A stretch of DNA of 64,000 bases, taken from the NCBI RefSeq assembly GCF_003033925.1, contig NZ_CP028365.1, forward strand, positions 1,550,001 through 1,614,000. Direction: 5' to 3'. Each line of letters starts with the position of its first letter. Position 1 is the stretch's first letter. The notes beneath the pieces were generated by a model, which was not told the DNA's origin, ran no database searches, and saw only the letters and a program-made list of their open reading frames with translations. Positions 27,529-35,174 of this stretch are shown here, one piece after another. This stretch comes from Tannerella serpentiformis (GTDB taxonomy: Bacteria; Bacteroidota; Bacteroidia; Bacteroidales; Tannerellaceae). A program made the translations under genes and the position numbers.

Positions 27529-28602
27529 ATGATGAAACAGAACTACATGACCCGCCCCAGGGCGGAAAGAAGGCCTACCGGTCGCACGATTACGGCCCTG
27601 TGCATGCTGCTTGTGTCGGCAGTCATAGCCTCGTGCAGCGACCGCAAAGGCGAGTTTTACGAAGAGGAGGGGACGGTTTTCCATACCGTCTACCACATCA
27701 AGTACCGCACCGACAAGGGGCCGCTGACGGACAAGATCGCTGCCGAGTTGCAGGCCTTCGATGCCTCGCTGAACCCCTTCAATAAAGCCTCGATCCTGGC
27801 CCGCGTGAACCGCAACGAGGAGGTGGAGGTGGACGATTGGTTCGTGACCGTCTTCAATCGCGCGATGGAAGTGTCGGAGCGGTCGGGCGGCGTGTTCGAC
27901 GTCACCGCGGCGCCGCTCATCAACCTCTGGGGCTTCGGCTATGAACAGAAAGACAGCGTCTCGCCGGCCGTCATCGATAGCATGCTTCAGTTCGTGGGCT
28001 ACCGCAAGGTGCGGCTCGACGGGCGGCGTGTGGTGAAGGATGATCCGCGGATCGAACTCAGCTTCTCGGCCATCGCCAAGGGATACGCCTGCGACGTGGT
28101 CGCTGCGTTGCTCGAGCGCGAGGGCGTGGAGGATTACATGGTGGAGATCGGCGGCGAGGTGGCCTCGCGCGGCATGAACCCACGGGGCGAATGCTGGCGT
28201 ATCGGCATCAATAAGCCGGAGGACGACACCACGGGCGTGAAGAACGAAACGGAAGAGATCGTCCAGCTCTGCGGCCGGCGCGGCATGGCTACGTCGGGCA
28301 ACTACCGCAACTTCCATATGCGTGACGGCAAGAAGGTGGCCCACACCATCGATCCGCGCACGGGCTATCCCTCGCAGCAAAACATACTCAGCGCTACGAT
28401 CGTGGCGCCGGACTGCATGACGGCCGATGCCTATGCGACGGCTTTCATGGCGATGGGTCTCGAGGCTGCCTGCCGCATGGCGGAGTCGGTGCCGGAGATC
28501 GCTTATTACGTGATTTATGCCGACGAGTCGGGCGTGCACCGCGTGAAGATGTCGCCGAAGCTGGAGGAGATGATCGTCGGGAAAGCGAAAAACGAGAAAT
28601 AA
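27529..28602 (+). CDS. apbE: FAD:protein FMN transferase ApbE, lipoprotein
   Basis: A 357-residue periplasmic lipoprotein (lipobox VIASCSD) that uses FAD to attach FMN covalently to threonine residues of redox proteins such as NqrC or RnfG. Visible family parts are GTVFHTVYHIKY, SLNPFNKASILARVN, the GGVFDVTAAPLINLWGFG segment, ISFSAIAKGYA-like LSFSAIAKGYACDVV, GGEVASRG and the metal-binding HTIDPRTGYP. The start is the ATG at 27529 or the next codon; a further ATG at 27547 is possible. Its targets are not in this window. Confidence 0.94.
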   Translation: MMKQNYMTRPRAERRPTGRTITALCMLLVSAVIASCSDRKGEFYEEEGTVFHTVYHIKYRTDKGPLTDKIAAELQAFDASLNPFNKASILARVNRNEEVEVDDWFVTVFNRAMEVSERSGGVFDVTAAPLINLWGFGYEQKDSVSPAVIDSMLQFVGYRKVRLDGRRVVKDDPRIELSFSAIAKGYACDVVAALLEREGVEDYMVEIGGEVASRGMNPRGECWRIGINKPEDDTTGVKNETEEIVQLCGRRGMATSGNYRNFHMRDGKKVAHTIDPRTGYPSQQNILSATIVAPDCMTADAYATAFMAMGLEAACRMAESVPEIAYYVIYADESGVHRVKMSPKLEEMIVGKAKNEK

Positions 28603-28624
28603 AAAGGGTATCCGGCGAGAACTT

Positions 28625-28658
28625 GCCCCTCGTGTCATGACAAGGAGAAGTCAGGGGC
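28625..28658 (+). terminator. Hairpin after apbE
   Basis: GCCCCT and AGGGGC close a 22-base loop with inner pairing; a short TTT follows. Weak terminator candidate. Confidence 0.4.
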
Positions 28659-28680
28659 TTTGCCCCCATCCCCCACTCCC

Positions 28681-28830
28681 TTTTCTTCCCTTGATGGAAG
28701 AAAAGGAAGCAAAAGAAGATCAAGGCGGCTGCGGCCGCCGGCGAAGTTGGCCGGGTACACACGGGTATTTGGCGAAGATTTGCCGGGTACACACGGGGTA
28801 TTGGGGAAGTTGGCTGGATACGCGAATAAC
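28681..28830. repeat. Dispersed GC-rich linker repeat, copy 1
   Basis: It opens with a TTCTTCC/GGAAGAA palindrome, then AAGCAAAAGAAGATCAAGG and the palindromic GGCGGCTGCGGCCGCCGGCG. Three copies of a GGCCGGGTAC-type motif follow at spacings of 32 and 31 bp. Related copies are at 53221-53411 (two halves), a part at 44010-44058, and a short piece at 33844-33880. It fills most of the gap between apbE and the nitroreductase gene. Confidence 0.75.
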
Positions 28831-28853
28831 TACACCAATTAATAAATAGCACA

Positions 28854-29420
28854 ATGGAAAGTTTCAATGAATTGATGATGCGCCGCCGCAGCTCGCGGAA
28901 GTTTACGGCCGAACCGATCGCACCGGATCAGGTGCAGGAATTACTGAAAGCAGCGCTCGTGGCGCCGACGTCGAAGAATGCGCATTCATGGCAGTTTGTG
29001 GCCGTGGAGGACCGCGAGATGCTGGAGCGACTGGCTGCTTGCCGAAAGATGGGTAGCTCCTTCCTCAGCGGCTGCGCGTTGGCCGTGGTAGTGATGGGCG
29101 ACGTGACCGTGACGGATGTATGGGTGGAAGACGCTTCGATCGCCGCCGCATACATGCAGCTTCAGGCTGAAGATCTCGGCTTAGGCAGCTGCTGGTGTCA
29201 GGTGCGTAACCGTCACACGCCGGACGACACCGAGGCCGAGCAATATGTCCGCGACCTGCTCGACATCCCCTATCAGCTTGGCGTGCTCTGCATCGTCGGC
29301 TTCGGGCACCGCGAGCGCGTGGGCCGACCGCACGACGAGGCGGCGTTGCTTTGGGAACACGTGCATATCGGCCGTTACCGCACGGCGGAGATCACCGGAG
29401 ACGGTCAGGTGCAGGCATGA
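28854..29420 (+). CDS. Nitroreductase family flavoprotein
   Basis: A 188-residue FMN-binding oxidoreductase. The N-terminal LMMRRRSSRKFTAEPIAPDQVQELLKAALVAPTSKNAHSWQFVAVED is the usual FMN-binding start, and GLGSCWCQVRNR and LCIVGFGHRE complete the fold. Such enzymes reduce quinones, nitro compounds or flavins with NAD(P)H; the real substrate is unknown. The stop codon overlaps the start of the DUF2520 gene (ATGA), so the two are coupled. Confidence 0.92.
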   Translation: MESFNELMMRRRSSRKFTAEPIAPDQVQELLKAALVAPTSKNAHSWQFVAVEDREMLERLAACRKMGSSFLSGCALAVVVMGDVTVTDVWVEDASIAAAYMQLQAEDLGLGSCWCQVRNRHTPDDTEAEQYVRDLLDIPYQLGVLCIVGFGHRERVGRPHDEAALLWEHVHIGRYRTAEITGDGQVQA

Positions 29421-30199
29421 TGAACGAGACGGTCGTGATGATCGGTGCTGGGCGTGTGGCCACGCATCTTGCGCAGGCGTTGCGTGAGCATGCGGGGCTG
29501 CGCCTCGTGCAGGTCTACAGTCGGACGGCGGAGCATGCCCAGGCCTTAGCCGAGAGGTCGGGCGACGCGGCGTGGACAACGTCGGCTGAAGCCGTGCGCA
29601 CGGATGCCGACGTGTATGTCTTCTCGCTCAGCGATGATGCATTGGCCGGCGTGGCCCGTCGGGTGCCGGCGAATGATGGGCTGTGGCTGCATACGGCGGG
29701 CAGTGTGCCGATGAATGTCTTCCGCGGCCGGGCGCGGCGCTACGGCGTGCTTTATCCGCTGCAGACGTTCTCACGCGAGAGGTCGGTGGACTTTCGTCGG
29801 GTGCCCTGCTTTGTGGAGGGCTGCACGGCGGGGGTGACCGACGAGGTGCGGACGCTGGCCGAGCGACTCTCGGACGAGGTGCATGAGCTGTCGTCGGTCG
29901 ATCGGGCGTACCTCCATCTGGCAGCGGTCTTTGCTTGCAACTTCACGAACCACATGTATGCCTTGGCCGACGGGATCGTCCGTGCGCGTGGCCTCGATGG
30001 CTCTGTGCTCCGTCCGCTGATCGACGAGACGGCCGCGAAGATCCATCGCCTCACGCCGCGTGAGGCGCAGACGGGTCCAGCGCTTCGCAACGACCGCGCC
30101 GTGATCGATCGTCAGGCCTCAATGATCGCCGACCCGGATGTGAGGCGTCTCTACGAGGATATCAGCCGGGGGATCTACGCCGAACGACTAAAAAGTTAG
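29417..30199 (+). CDS. Rossmann-like and DUF2520 domain protein
   Basis: A 260-residue predicted NAD(P)-binding protein. The N-terminal VVMIGAGRVATHLAQALREH is a Rossmann GxGxxA motif; the middle YGVLYPLQTFSRERSVDF and the C-terminal helical DUF2520 domain (HLAAVFACNFTNHMYALADGI, then LTPREAQTGPALRND) are characteristic. The family resembles 6-phosphogluconate/ketopantoate-type dehydrogenases, but no reaction has been assigned from sequence. Start chosen at ATGATG (29417), overlapping the nitroreductase stop; the second ATG is equally possible. kdsC follows 72 bases later, an order common in Bacteroidales. Confidence 0.92.
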   Translation: MMNETVVMIGAGRVATHLAQALREHAGLRLVQVYSRTAEHAQALAERSGDAAWTTSAEAVRTDADVYVFSLSDDALAGVARRVPANDGLWLHTAGSVPMNVFRGRARRYGVLYPLQTFSRERSVDFRRVPCFVEGCTAGVTDEVRTLAERLSDEVHELSSVDRAYLHLAAVFACNFTNHMYALADGIVRARGLDGSVLRPLIDETAAKIHRLTPREAQTGPALRNDRAVIDRQASMIADPDVRRLYEDISRGIYAERLKS

Positions 30200-30271
30200 G
30201 GGGGGCGGAGTTTGGCCGGGCTCCTGAGTGGCTCTTCTCGTTTTTCACTATTCACTTTTCACTTTCAAACA

Positions 30272-30787
30272 ATGATTCCTTACGATTTGACCCGCATACG
30301 GGCGTTTCTTTTCGACGTGGACGGCGTGCTGTCGTCCGACAAAATCCCGCTGGCGGACAACGGTGATCCGGCCCGCACGGTGAACATCAAAGACGGCTAC
30401 GCGTTGCAGTTGGCCGTCCGACACGGCTACGAGGTGGGCCTGATCACGGGCGCTTACACGGAGAACATCCGCCGCCGCTTCGAGCACCTCGGCGTGAAGC
30501 ACATCTACCTCTGCAGCAGTGTCAAGATCATCGACTATGAGGACTTCCTCCGCCGGACGGGCCTCACGGACGAGCAAGTGGCCTTCGCTGGCGACGACAT
30601 CCCGGACTATGAGGTGATGCGTCGCGTCGGGCTGCCCATTGCACCCAGTACGGCGGCGCCGGAGATCAAGCGCATCGCCCGTTACATCTCACCACTGGCC
30701 GGCGGCGACGGCATCGCCCGCGAAGTGATCGAGCAGACGATGAAGGTGCAGGGCACATGGATGTCCGACAAGGCGTTCGGGTGGTGA
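30272..30787 (+). CDS. kdsC: 3-deoxy-D-manno-octulosonate 8-phosphate phosphatase KdsC (HAD family)
   Basis: A 171-residue HAD phosphatase lacking a cap domain, as in KdsC, which works as a tetramer to make Kdo for lipopolysaccharide. Motif I is FLFDVDGVLSS (nucleophile and acid Asp), motif II is GLITGAYTENIRRRFEHLG, and motifs III/IV are K in VKIIDY with FAGDDIPDYEVM. The C-terminal GGDGIAREVIEQ tail covers the active site in the family. The start is the ATG at 30272, before IPYDLTRIRAFLFDVDG. Confidence 0.94.
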   Translation: MIPYDLTRIRAFLFDVDGVLSSDKIPLADNGDPARTVNIKDGYALQLAVRHGYEVGLITGAYTENIRRRFEHLGVKHIYLCSSVKIIDYEDFLRRTGLTDEQVAFAGDDIPDYEVMRRVGLPIAPSTAAPEIKRIARYISPLAGGDGIAREVIEQTMKVQGTWMSDKAFGW

Positions 30788-30792
30788 GATTT

Positions 30793-30816
30793 TAGAGAGT
30801 AGAGGGTAGAGGGTAG
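30793..30816. repeat. TAGAGGG heptamer tract after kdsC
   Basis: TAGAGAG, TAGAGGG, TAGAGGG, TAG in a row, directly after the kdsC stop; the inverted form of the CCCTCTA tracts at 26.2 and 47.9 kb. Confidence 0.75.
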
Positions 30817-30852
30817 TTGCCCGGTGCGCGCAAGGGATGAATACACGTAGCG

Positions 30853-30968
30853 CGGTAGGGGCGTATTGCATACGCCCTACAAATGTCCCGGAAGGGGCAA
30901 ATGCCGGTATCTGTATTCGACCCTGCGGGCCGTCTAAAGGGGCGTATGCGATACGCCCCTACCCTACC
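30853..30968. repeat. Palindromic intergenic element, copy 2
   Basis: The left arm, near CGGTAGGGGCGTATTGCAT, and the right arm, GGGGCGTATGCGATACGC and onward, are inverted copies with one or two mismatches. The middle has AATGCCGGTA and small hairpins at the same places as copy 1 (20100-20212), but with different stem bases, so the fold is conserved more than the sequence. Confidence 0.87.
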
Positions 30969-31047
30969 GGCAGGAGAGGCGGCTATTCTTAATGACGACC
31001 GATTGGCTATAAATCTCCGCCCCTCTCCACCCCTCAATCTATCTTTT

Positions 31048-31299
31048 GAAAAGATGCGGAGGAGGTTCGGAATCGCATCTTTTCGCCCGAAACGACCAAA
31101 AAGTGGTTTGCGGCCATTTCGGGTCGCCTGAAACGACCAAAAAGAAGTTTGCGGCCATTTCGGGTCGCCCGAAGTGACCAAAAAGAGGTTTGCAGCCATT
31201 TCGGGTCGCCCGAAACGACCAAAAAGAGGTTTGTGGCCATTTCGGGTCACCCGAAACGACCGAAAAGAGGTTTGCAGCCATTTCGGGCGAAAAGATGCG
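31048..31299. repeat. Array A7: 41-bp periodic array bounded by inverted repeats
   Basis: About five units of 41 bp with TTTCGGGTCGCCCGAAA palindromes and CGACCAAAAAGAGGTTTGC. GAAAAGATGCG (31048) and CGCATCTTTTC (31074) form a hairpin at the left end; GAAAAGATGCG appears again at 31289-31299 at the right end, inverted relative to the 31074 copy. The units and the left flank match array A2 at 6568-6793. Confidence 0.92.
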
Positions 31300-31376
31300 G
31301 CGTCGAGGGGCCGGCGATACATACGTTTCCCCTCGTTCGCCCGTTAAGGAACCGGTTTACACAATAGATAAATAGG

Positions 31377-33842
31377 ATGAAGAGTAAAAGACGATTTACA
31401 CGATGCGGCCTGCTGGCCACGGTGCTCAGCCTCTGCCTGAGCCTCACGACGGCGTGGGCACAGCGAATCAAGATCTCCGGTAACGTGCGCGACGCCGACG
31501 GCAACCCCGTGGAGCTGGTCCTGGTGCAAGTCAAGCAAACGATGAACGGCGCCATGACCGACGAGAAGGGTTTCTATTCGCTCACCGTGGCGCCGACGGA
31601 CTCCGTCGTGCTCGTCTTCTCCTGCCTTGGCTACCACAAGGCCGAGCGCATCATCCCGCGGCCCGCTGGCGACATGCGCGTGAACGTGCAGCTGACCTCC
31701 GCGGCGCTCGAGCTGGGCGAGATCGCCGTCACGGCCACGCGCCGACAAACGACGACCATGGAGCATCTCGACGCTAACCGGCTCAAAGTCCTGCCCGACC
31801 CTTCGGGCGGCAGCATCGAAAGCCTCGTGGTGACGTACGCCGGCGTGTCGTCAAACAACGAACTCAGCTCGCAGTACTCCGTTCGCGGCGGTAGCTACGA
31901 CGAGAATATGGTTTACGTCAACGGCATGGAAGTGTTCCGCCCGCTGCTCATTCGCTCCGGCCAGCAGGAGGGGCTGAGCTTCGTCAACCCCAACCTGACG
32001 GAGCAAGTACAATTTTCGGCCGGCGGATTCGAGGCGCGCTATGGCGACAAGATGAGCTCCGTGCTCGACATCACGTACAAGCGGCCCAAGGGATGGGAGG
32101 GCGCCGCCACGCTCGGCATGTTGGCCTCCTCGCACCCCACGCTCAGCACGGCCAACGCCTATGTGGGCAGCGCCAGCAAACGCTTCACGCAAGTCACGGG
32201 CATCCGTTACCGCATGTCCAGCTCGCTGCTCAGCGACGCCGACTCGCGGGCCGAATACGAGCCGCGGTTCGTCGATCTGCAAACGTTTATGACTTACCGC
32301 CCGGCACCGAAATGGGAGGTGAACTTCCTCGGCAACATCGCTTCGAACCACTACTCCTACCGCCCCATCGAGCTACAAACACGCTTCGGCACGACCGAGG
32401 AGCAGCGCGTCTTCCACGTCTACTTCGACGGCCGTGAGCGCGACCGCTTCGATACCTACTACGGTGCCCTGACGCTCAAGCATACGCCCAGCGACAAGTC
32501 GGAAGTCGGTCTGCAAGCCTTCGCCTTCCGCTCGAACGAGGAGGAGAGCTACGACATCGAGGGCGCCTATCGCCTCGACAAAGTGGGGGAGGAATCGGCC
32601 GGCGAAGCCTCGTCGCTTTCGCTGGCGTCGTATCACGAACACGCCCGTAACCGCCTTCAGGCCACCGTGGCGCATGTCGGCGTCTATGGCCTCTCGCAGT
32701 TGTCGTCGTTTCATACACTCAAGTGGGGCGCCGGCCTCCAGTCGGAGCGTTTCGTGGATCGCATCAGCGAATGGGAGAGCCACGACTCATCGGGTTATTC
32801 GCTGCCGCAGACGGGCCGCGAGGTGAACGTCATCGCCAACCTCTTTTCTAACAATAGCCTCAGCAGCATGCGTGGCTCGGGTTATGCACAAGACGTGATC
32901 AAGTTTCGCACCCCGCAAGGACTCTTCACCGTCATTGCCGGTCTGCGCGCGACCTATTGGAGCTACAATCGCGAACTGCTCATCAGCCCTCGCGCCTCCG
33001 TCGGCTTCATCCCCACAGCCAACCAAGACATCACGCTACGCCTGGCCACCGGACTCTATTCGCAGTCGCCCTTCTATAAAGAACTGCGTGTGGAGGAACA
33101 AGATGCCGGCGGCAATACCGTCGTGCGCCTCAACAGCGATTTGAAAGCCCAGCGCTCCATCCACTTCATCCTCGGAGGCGATTATAGCTTCAAGGTCGGC
33201 GGCCGCAACTTCAAACTCTCGTCCGAGGTCTATTACAAGCACCTCAGCCGCATCAATCCCTACACGGTGGACAACGTCAAGATCCGCTACTATGGTGAGA
33301 ACTGCGCGCGGGGCTACATCGTCGGGTGGGATACGAAGCTCTTCGGCGAGTTCGTCCCCGGCGCCGATTCGTGGATCAGCCTCTCGCTTATGCAAGCCCG
33401 CCAGACGATCGACCGCACGGGTCAGCCGACCGTACATGCGCCCCTGCCGAACAGTCCGGCCTACAACCTCTCGCTCTATTTCCAGGACTATTTCCCGGGC
33501 TATCGCCGGGCCATGGTCAACCTGCGCGGCGTTCTGACCGGTGGCCTTCCCGTCACTGTTCCGCGACAAGGCTACACTGGCAACACCTTCCGTACGCCTG
33601 CCTATCGTCGCGTCGACATCGGCTTCACCTATCAGCTCGTCGGTGGCGAGAGTCGCGTGATGGATAGCGGCCTTTTGCGTCACTTCAAGAACCTCTGGAT
33701 CGGTGTCGATGTCTTCAACCTACTCGACATCTACAACACCGGCTCCTACTACTGGATCACCGACGTCTACAACCACCGCTACGCCGTTCCCAACTACCTC
33801 ACCGGCCGCCAACTCAACCTTCGCGTCAGTGCAGACTTCTAA
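31377..33842 (+). CDS. TonB-dependent outer-membrane receptor
   Basis: An 821-residue outer-membrane receptor. In order: signal peptide (ending TTAWAQ), a CarboxypepD_reg-like domain (ISGNVRDADGNPVELVLVQVKQT), a plug domain (DPSGGSIESLVVTYAGVSSNNELSSQYSVRGGSYDENMVYVNGMEV), and a 22-strand barrel ending in an aromatic residue (LNLRVSADF). It is not a SusC type, since no SusD gene follows. The ligand is unknown. Expression may depend on a promoter inside or near array A7; I could not place one with confidence. Confidence 0.93.
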   Translation: MKSKRRFTRCGLLATVLSLCLSLTTAWAQRIKISGNVRDADGNPVELVLVQVKQTMNGAMTDEKGFYSLTVAPTDSVVLVFSCLGYHKAERIIPRPAGDMRVNVQLTSAALELGEIAVTATRRQTTTMEHLDANRLKVLPDPSGGSIESLVVTYAGVSSNNELSSQYSVRGGSYDENMVYVNGMEVFRPLLIRSGQQEGLSFVNPNLTEQVQFSAGGFEARYGDKMSSVLDITYKRPKGWEGAATLGMLASSHPTLSTANAYVGSASKRFTQVTGIRYRMSSSLLSDADSRAEYEPRFVDLQTFMTYRPAPKWEVNFLGNIASNHYSYRPIELQTRFGTTEEQRVFHVYFDGRERDRFDTYYGALTLKHTPSDKSEVGLQAFAFRSNEEESYDIEGAYRLDKVGEESAGEASSLSLASYHEHARNRLQATVAHVGVYGLSQLSSFHTLKWGAGLQSERFVDRISEWESHDSSGYSLPQTGREVNVIANLFSNNSLSSMRGSGYAQDVIKFRTPQGLFTVIAGLRATYWSYNRELLISPRASVGFIPTANQDITLRLATGLYSQSPFYKELRVEEQDAGGNTVVRLNSDLKAQRSIHFILGGDYSFKVGGRNFKLSSEVYYKHLSRINPYTVDNVKIRYYGENCARGYIVGWDTKLFGEFVPGADSWISLSLMQARQTIDRTGQPTVHAPLPNSPAYNLSLYFQDYFPGYRRAMVNLRGVLTGGLPVTVPRQGYTGNTFRTPAYRRVDIGFTYQLVGGESRVMDSGLLRHFKNLWIGVDVFNLLDIYNTGSYYWITDVYNHRYAVPNYLTGRQLNLRVSADF

Positions 33843-33920
33843 AGGCGTCAGGGACGCCAGCCAAGTTTGCCGGATACTCGGCCATAGTCTCCGTCCCCAT
33901 TCGCTTTTCACCTCCCCCTC

Positions 33921-33928
33921 TACCTTTG
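33921..33928 (+). promoter_or_regulatory. Promoter -7 box of the first toxin-antitoxin module
   Basis: TACCTTTG, 32 bases before the antitoxin ATG; about 150 bases around it are nearly identical to those around the box at 34530. A GGCGTC/GACGCC hairpin at 33844-33858 follows the TonB receptor stop. Confidence 0.65.
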
Positions 33929-33959
33929 TCCCATCCATTCATCCTCAAAACGAAGCATC

Positions 33960-34220
33960 ATGGCAACAGTAAACTTTACCACCCAAGAGTTCACCTCCCG
34001 TTCGGATCAAGCGTTTGACTTGGCCGATAAGGGCGAAAAGGTGATCATCCGTCGCGGCCGCAGACGAGCTTATAGGCTCATTCCCTTCACCGAAGAGTCA
34101 TCGGGCATTACACCCGAATTACAAGCCAAAATCGATCGCGCAAGAGAAGAGCAGCGTGCAGGAAAATGCATCAGGCTGACAACGCACGAGGAAATCGATC
34201 GATATTTTGATAGTCTATGA
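33960..34220 (+). CDS. Antitoxin, Phd/YefM-like, of module 1
   Basis: An 86-residue antitoxin. The N-terminal MATVNFTTQEFTSRSDQAFDLADKGEKVIIRRGRRRAYRLIPF resembles the Phd/YefM DNA-binding and dimer part; the C-terminal helices (TPELQAKIDRAREEQRAGKCIRL) should wrap the toxin. It overlaps the toxin gene by four bases. It probably represses its own promoter, whose sequence is duplicated at 34.5 kb, so it might also act on that second promoter. Confidence 0.85.
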   Translation: MATVNFTTQEFTSRSDQAFDLADKGEKVIIRRGRRRAYRLIPFTEESSGITPELQAKIDRAREEQRAGKCIRLTTHEEIDRYFDSL

Positions 34221-34492
34221 GATACATAATCGATATCTCAGACCATGCGGATAAGATTATTCGGAAGTGGAAGAAGTCTAATCCGCAGCTGTTCAAGAAG
34301 TATCAAAGGATATATCACGAGTTAGCTGATCATCCTCGTACAGGGACCGGCCACCCAGAGCCCCTTAGAGGCGGCAACGACATCACCTATTCGCGGCGCC
34401 TCTCAGCCCACGACCGCATCATCTACGACATCCACGACGAGACAGTCACCGTGCTCGTCATTGACGTCGAAGGCCATTACGACGACAAATAG
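34217..34492 (+). CDS. Toxin, Txe/YoeB-like mRNA interferase, of module 1
   Basis: A 91-residue toxin of the RelE/YoeB superfamily, which cuts mRNA on the ribosome. Family marks are DKIIRKWKKSNPQLFKKYQRIYHELADHPRTGTGHPEPLRG, the SRRLSAHDRIIYDI strand with the arginine of the active site, and the C-terminal GHYDD with a His-Tyr pair as in YoeB. All expected residues seem present, so it may be active. It is coupled to the antitoxin gene by a four-base overlap. Confidence 0.88.
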   Translation: MRYIIDISDHADKIIRKWKKSNPQLFKKYQRIYHELADHPRTGTGHPEPLRGGNDITYSRRLSAHDRIIYDIHDETVTVLVIDVEGHYDDK

Positions 34493-34529
34493 TAAATCTC
34501 CGCCCCTATTCGCTTTCCACCTCCCCCTC

Positions 34530-34537
34530 TACCTTTG
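34530..34537 (+). promoter_or_regulatory. Promoter -7 box of the second toxin-antitoxin module (duplicated)
   Basis: TACCTTTG within a duplicated stretch (about 34498-34648) matching 33892-34044. Confidence 0.65.
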
Positions 34538-34568
34538 TCCCATCCATTCATCCTCAAAACGAAGCATC

Positions 34569-34781
34569 ATGGCAACAGTAAACTTCACCACCCAAGAGTT
34601 CACCTCCCGTTCGGATCAAGCGTTTGACTTGGCCGATAAGGGCGAGTCTTTCGTATCAACTGACGAGACGTATTTAGCGCCGGACAAAGAGCTGCGTCGG
34701 GCGATTCATGCAGAAGAGCTGCTGGTCGGCGTGGAGAAAGACATTAGAGAAATGTTTCGGGAACACACGACGTATGCATGA
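34569..34781 (+). CDS. Chimeric antitoxin of module 2
   Basis: 70 residues. The first 26 (through DLADKGE) are identical to the module 1 antitoxin; the DNA there differs only by single bases. After that the sequence switches to SFVSTDETYLAPDKELRRAIHAEELLVGVEKDIREMF, which resembles the C-terminal part of a different antitoxin family. The beta strands that complete the Phd-like DNA-binding domain are missing. It looks like a recombination product that put the promoter and first codons of module 1 onto another antitoxin. It overlaps the next gene by four bases. Whether it still binds DNA or toxin is open. Confidence 0.7.
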   Translation: MATVNFTTQEFTSRSDQAFDLADKGESFVSTDETYLAPDKELRRAIHAEELLVGVEKDIREMFREHTTYA

Positions 34782-35107
34782 TGGTATTCTTCCTACCTGA
34801 AGTGCGGCAATACCTCCGGGAGTTGATGGAGGTGCTCTTTGAAAAGGAATACTTTGGCTTTGAAGAGTCGGCTATTAGATATGTGCGAGAATTGATTTTC
34901 GATATACGTGACACCCTGCCGACAAGGCCGGCCAAGAAGGCCCCGCCACGCTTCAACCGATACGGAGAGCATCTGTATTATGCTGCGTTCCGAAAAAGCA
35001 AAGCCACACAGTGGTATGTCTTCTTTACTCGCTACAGGGTAAATGGCGAGATACACTATCTCGTTAGATACATCAGCAACAACCATATGATCTCCCAATA
35101 TCTTTAG
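34778..35107 (+). CDS. Probable RelE-like toxin of module 2
   Basis: 109 residues. It has a helical N-terminus (VRQYLRELMEVLFEKEYFGFEESAIRYVRELIFDI), a basic middle (TRPAKKAPPRFNRYGEHLYYAAFRKSKATQWYVFFTRY) and the ending HYLVRYISNNHMISQYL, a pattern I know from small Bacteroidota proteins encoded beside antitoxins. It starts within the antitoxin gene (four-base overlap) at ATGATG. The RelE-like label is inferred from the position and the beta-sheet pattern; no catalytic residue can be named with confidence. Confidence 0.7.
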   Translation: MMVFFLPEVRQYLRELMEVLFEKEYFGFEESAIRYVRELIFDIRDTLPTRPAKKAPPRFNRYGEHLYYAAFRKSKATQWYVFFTRYRVNGEIHYLVRYISNNHMISQYL

Positions 35108-35116
35108 TAAGCCCCC

Positions 35117-35147
35117 GGCCGGATACGAAACCATCTTGTATTCGGCC
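35117..35147 (+). terminator. Terminator after module 2
   Basis: GGCCGGATAC / GTATTCGGCC (one mismatch) followed by ACTTTTAGTTTTT. Confidence 0.65.
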
Positions 35148-35174
35148 ACTTTTAGTTTTTAGCTTTTCGATTCC

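Noticed and set aside
26842-28638. A 598-codon minus-strand frame and shorter frames on both strands over array A6
   Set aside because: They overlap apbE and the LiaF-like gene in antisense and consist mostly of 41-bp repeat, which remains open in all frames by its composition.
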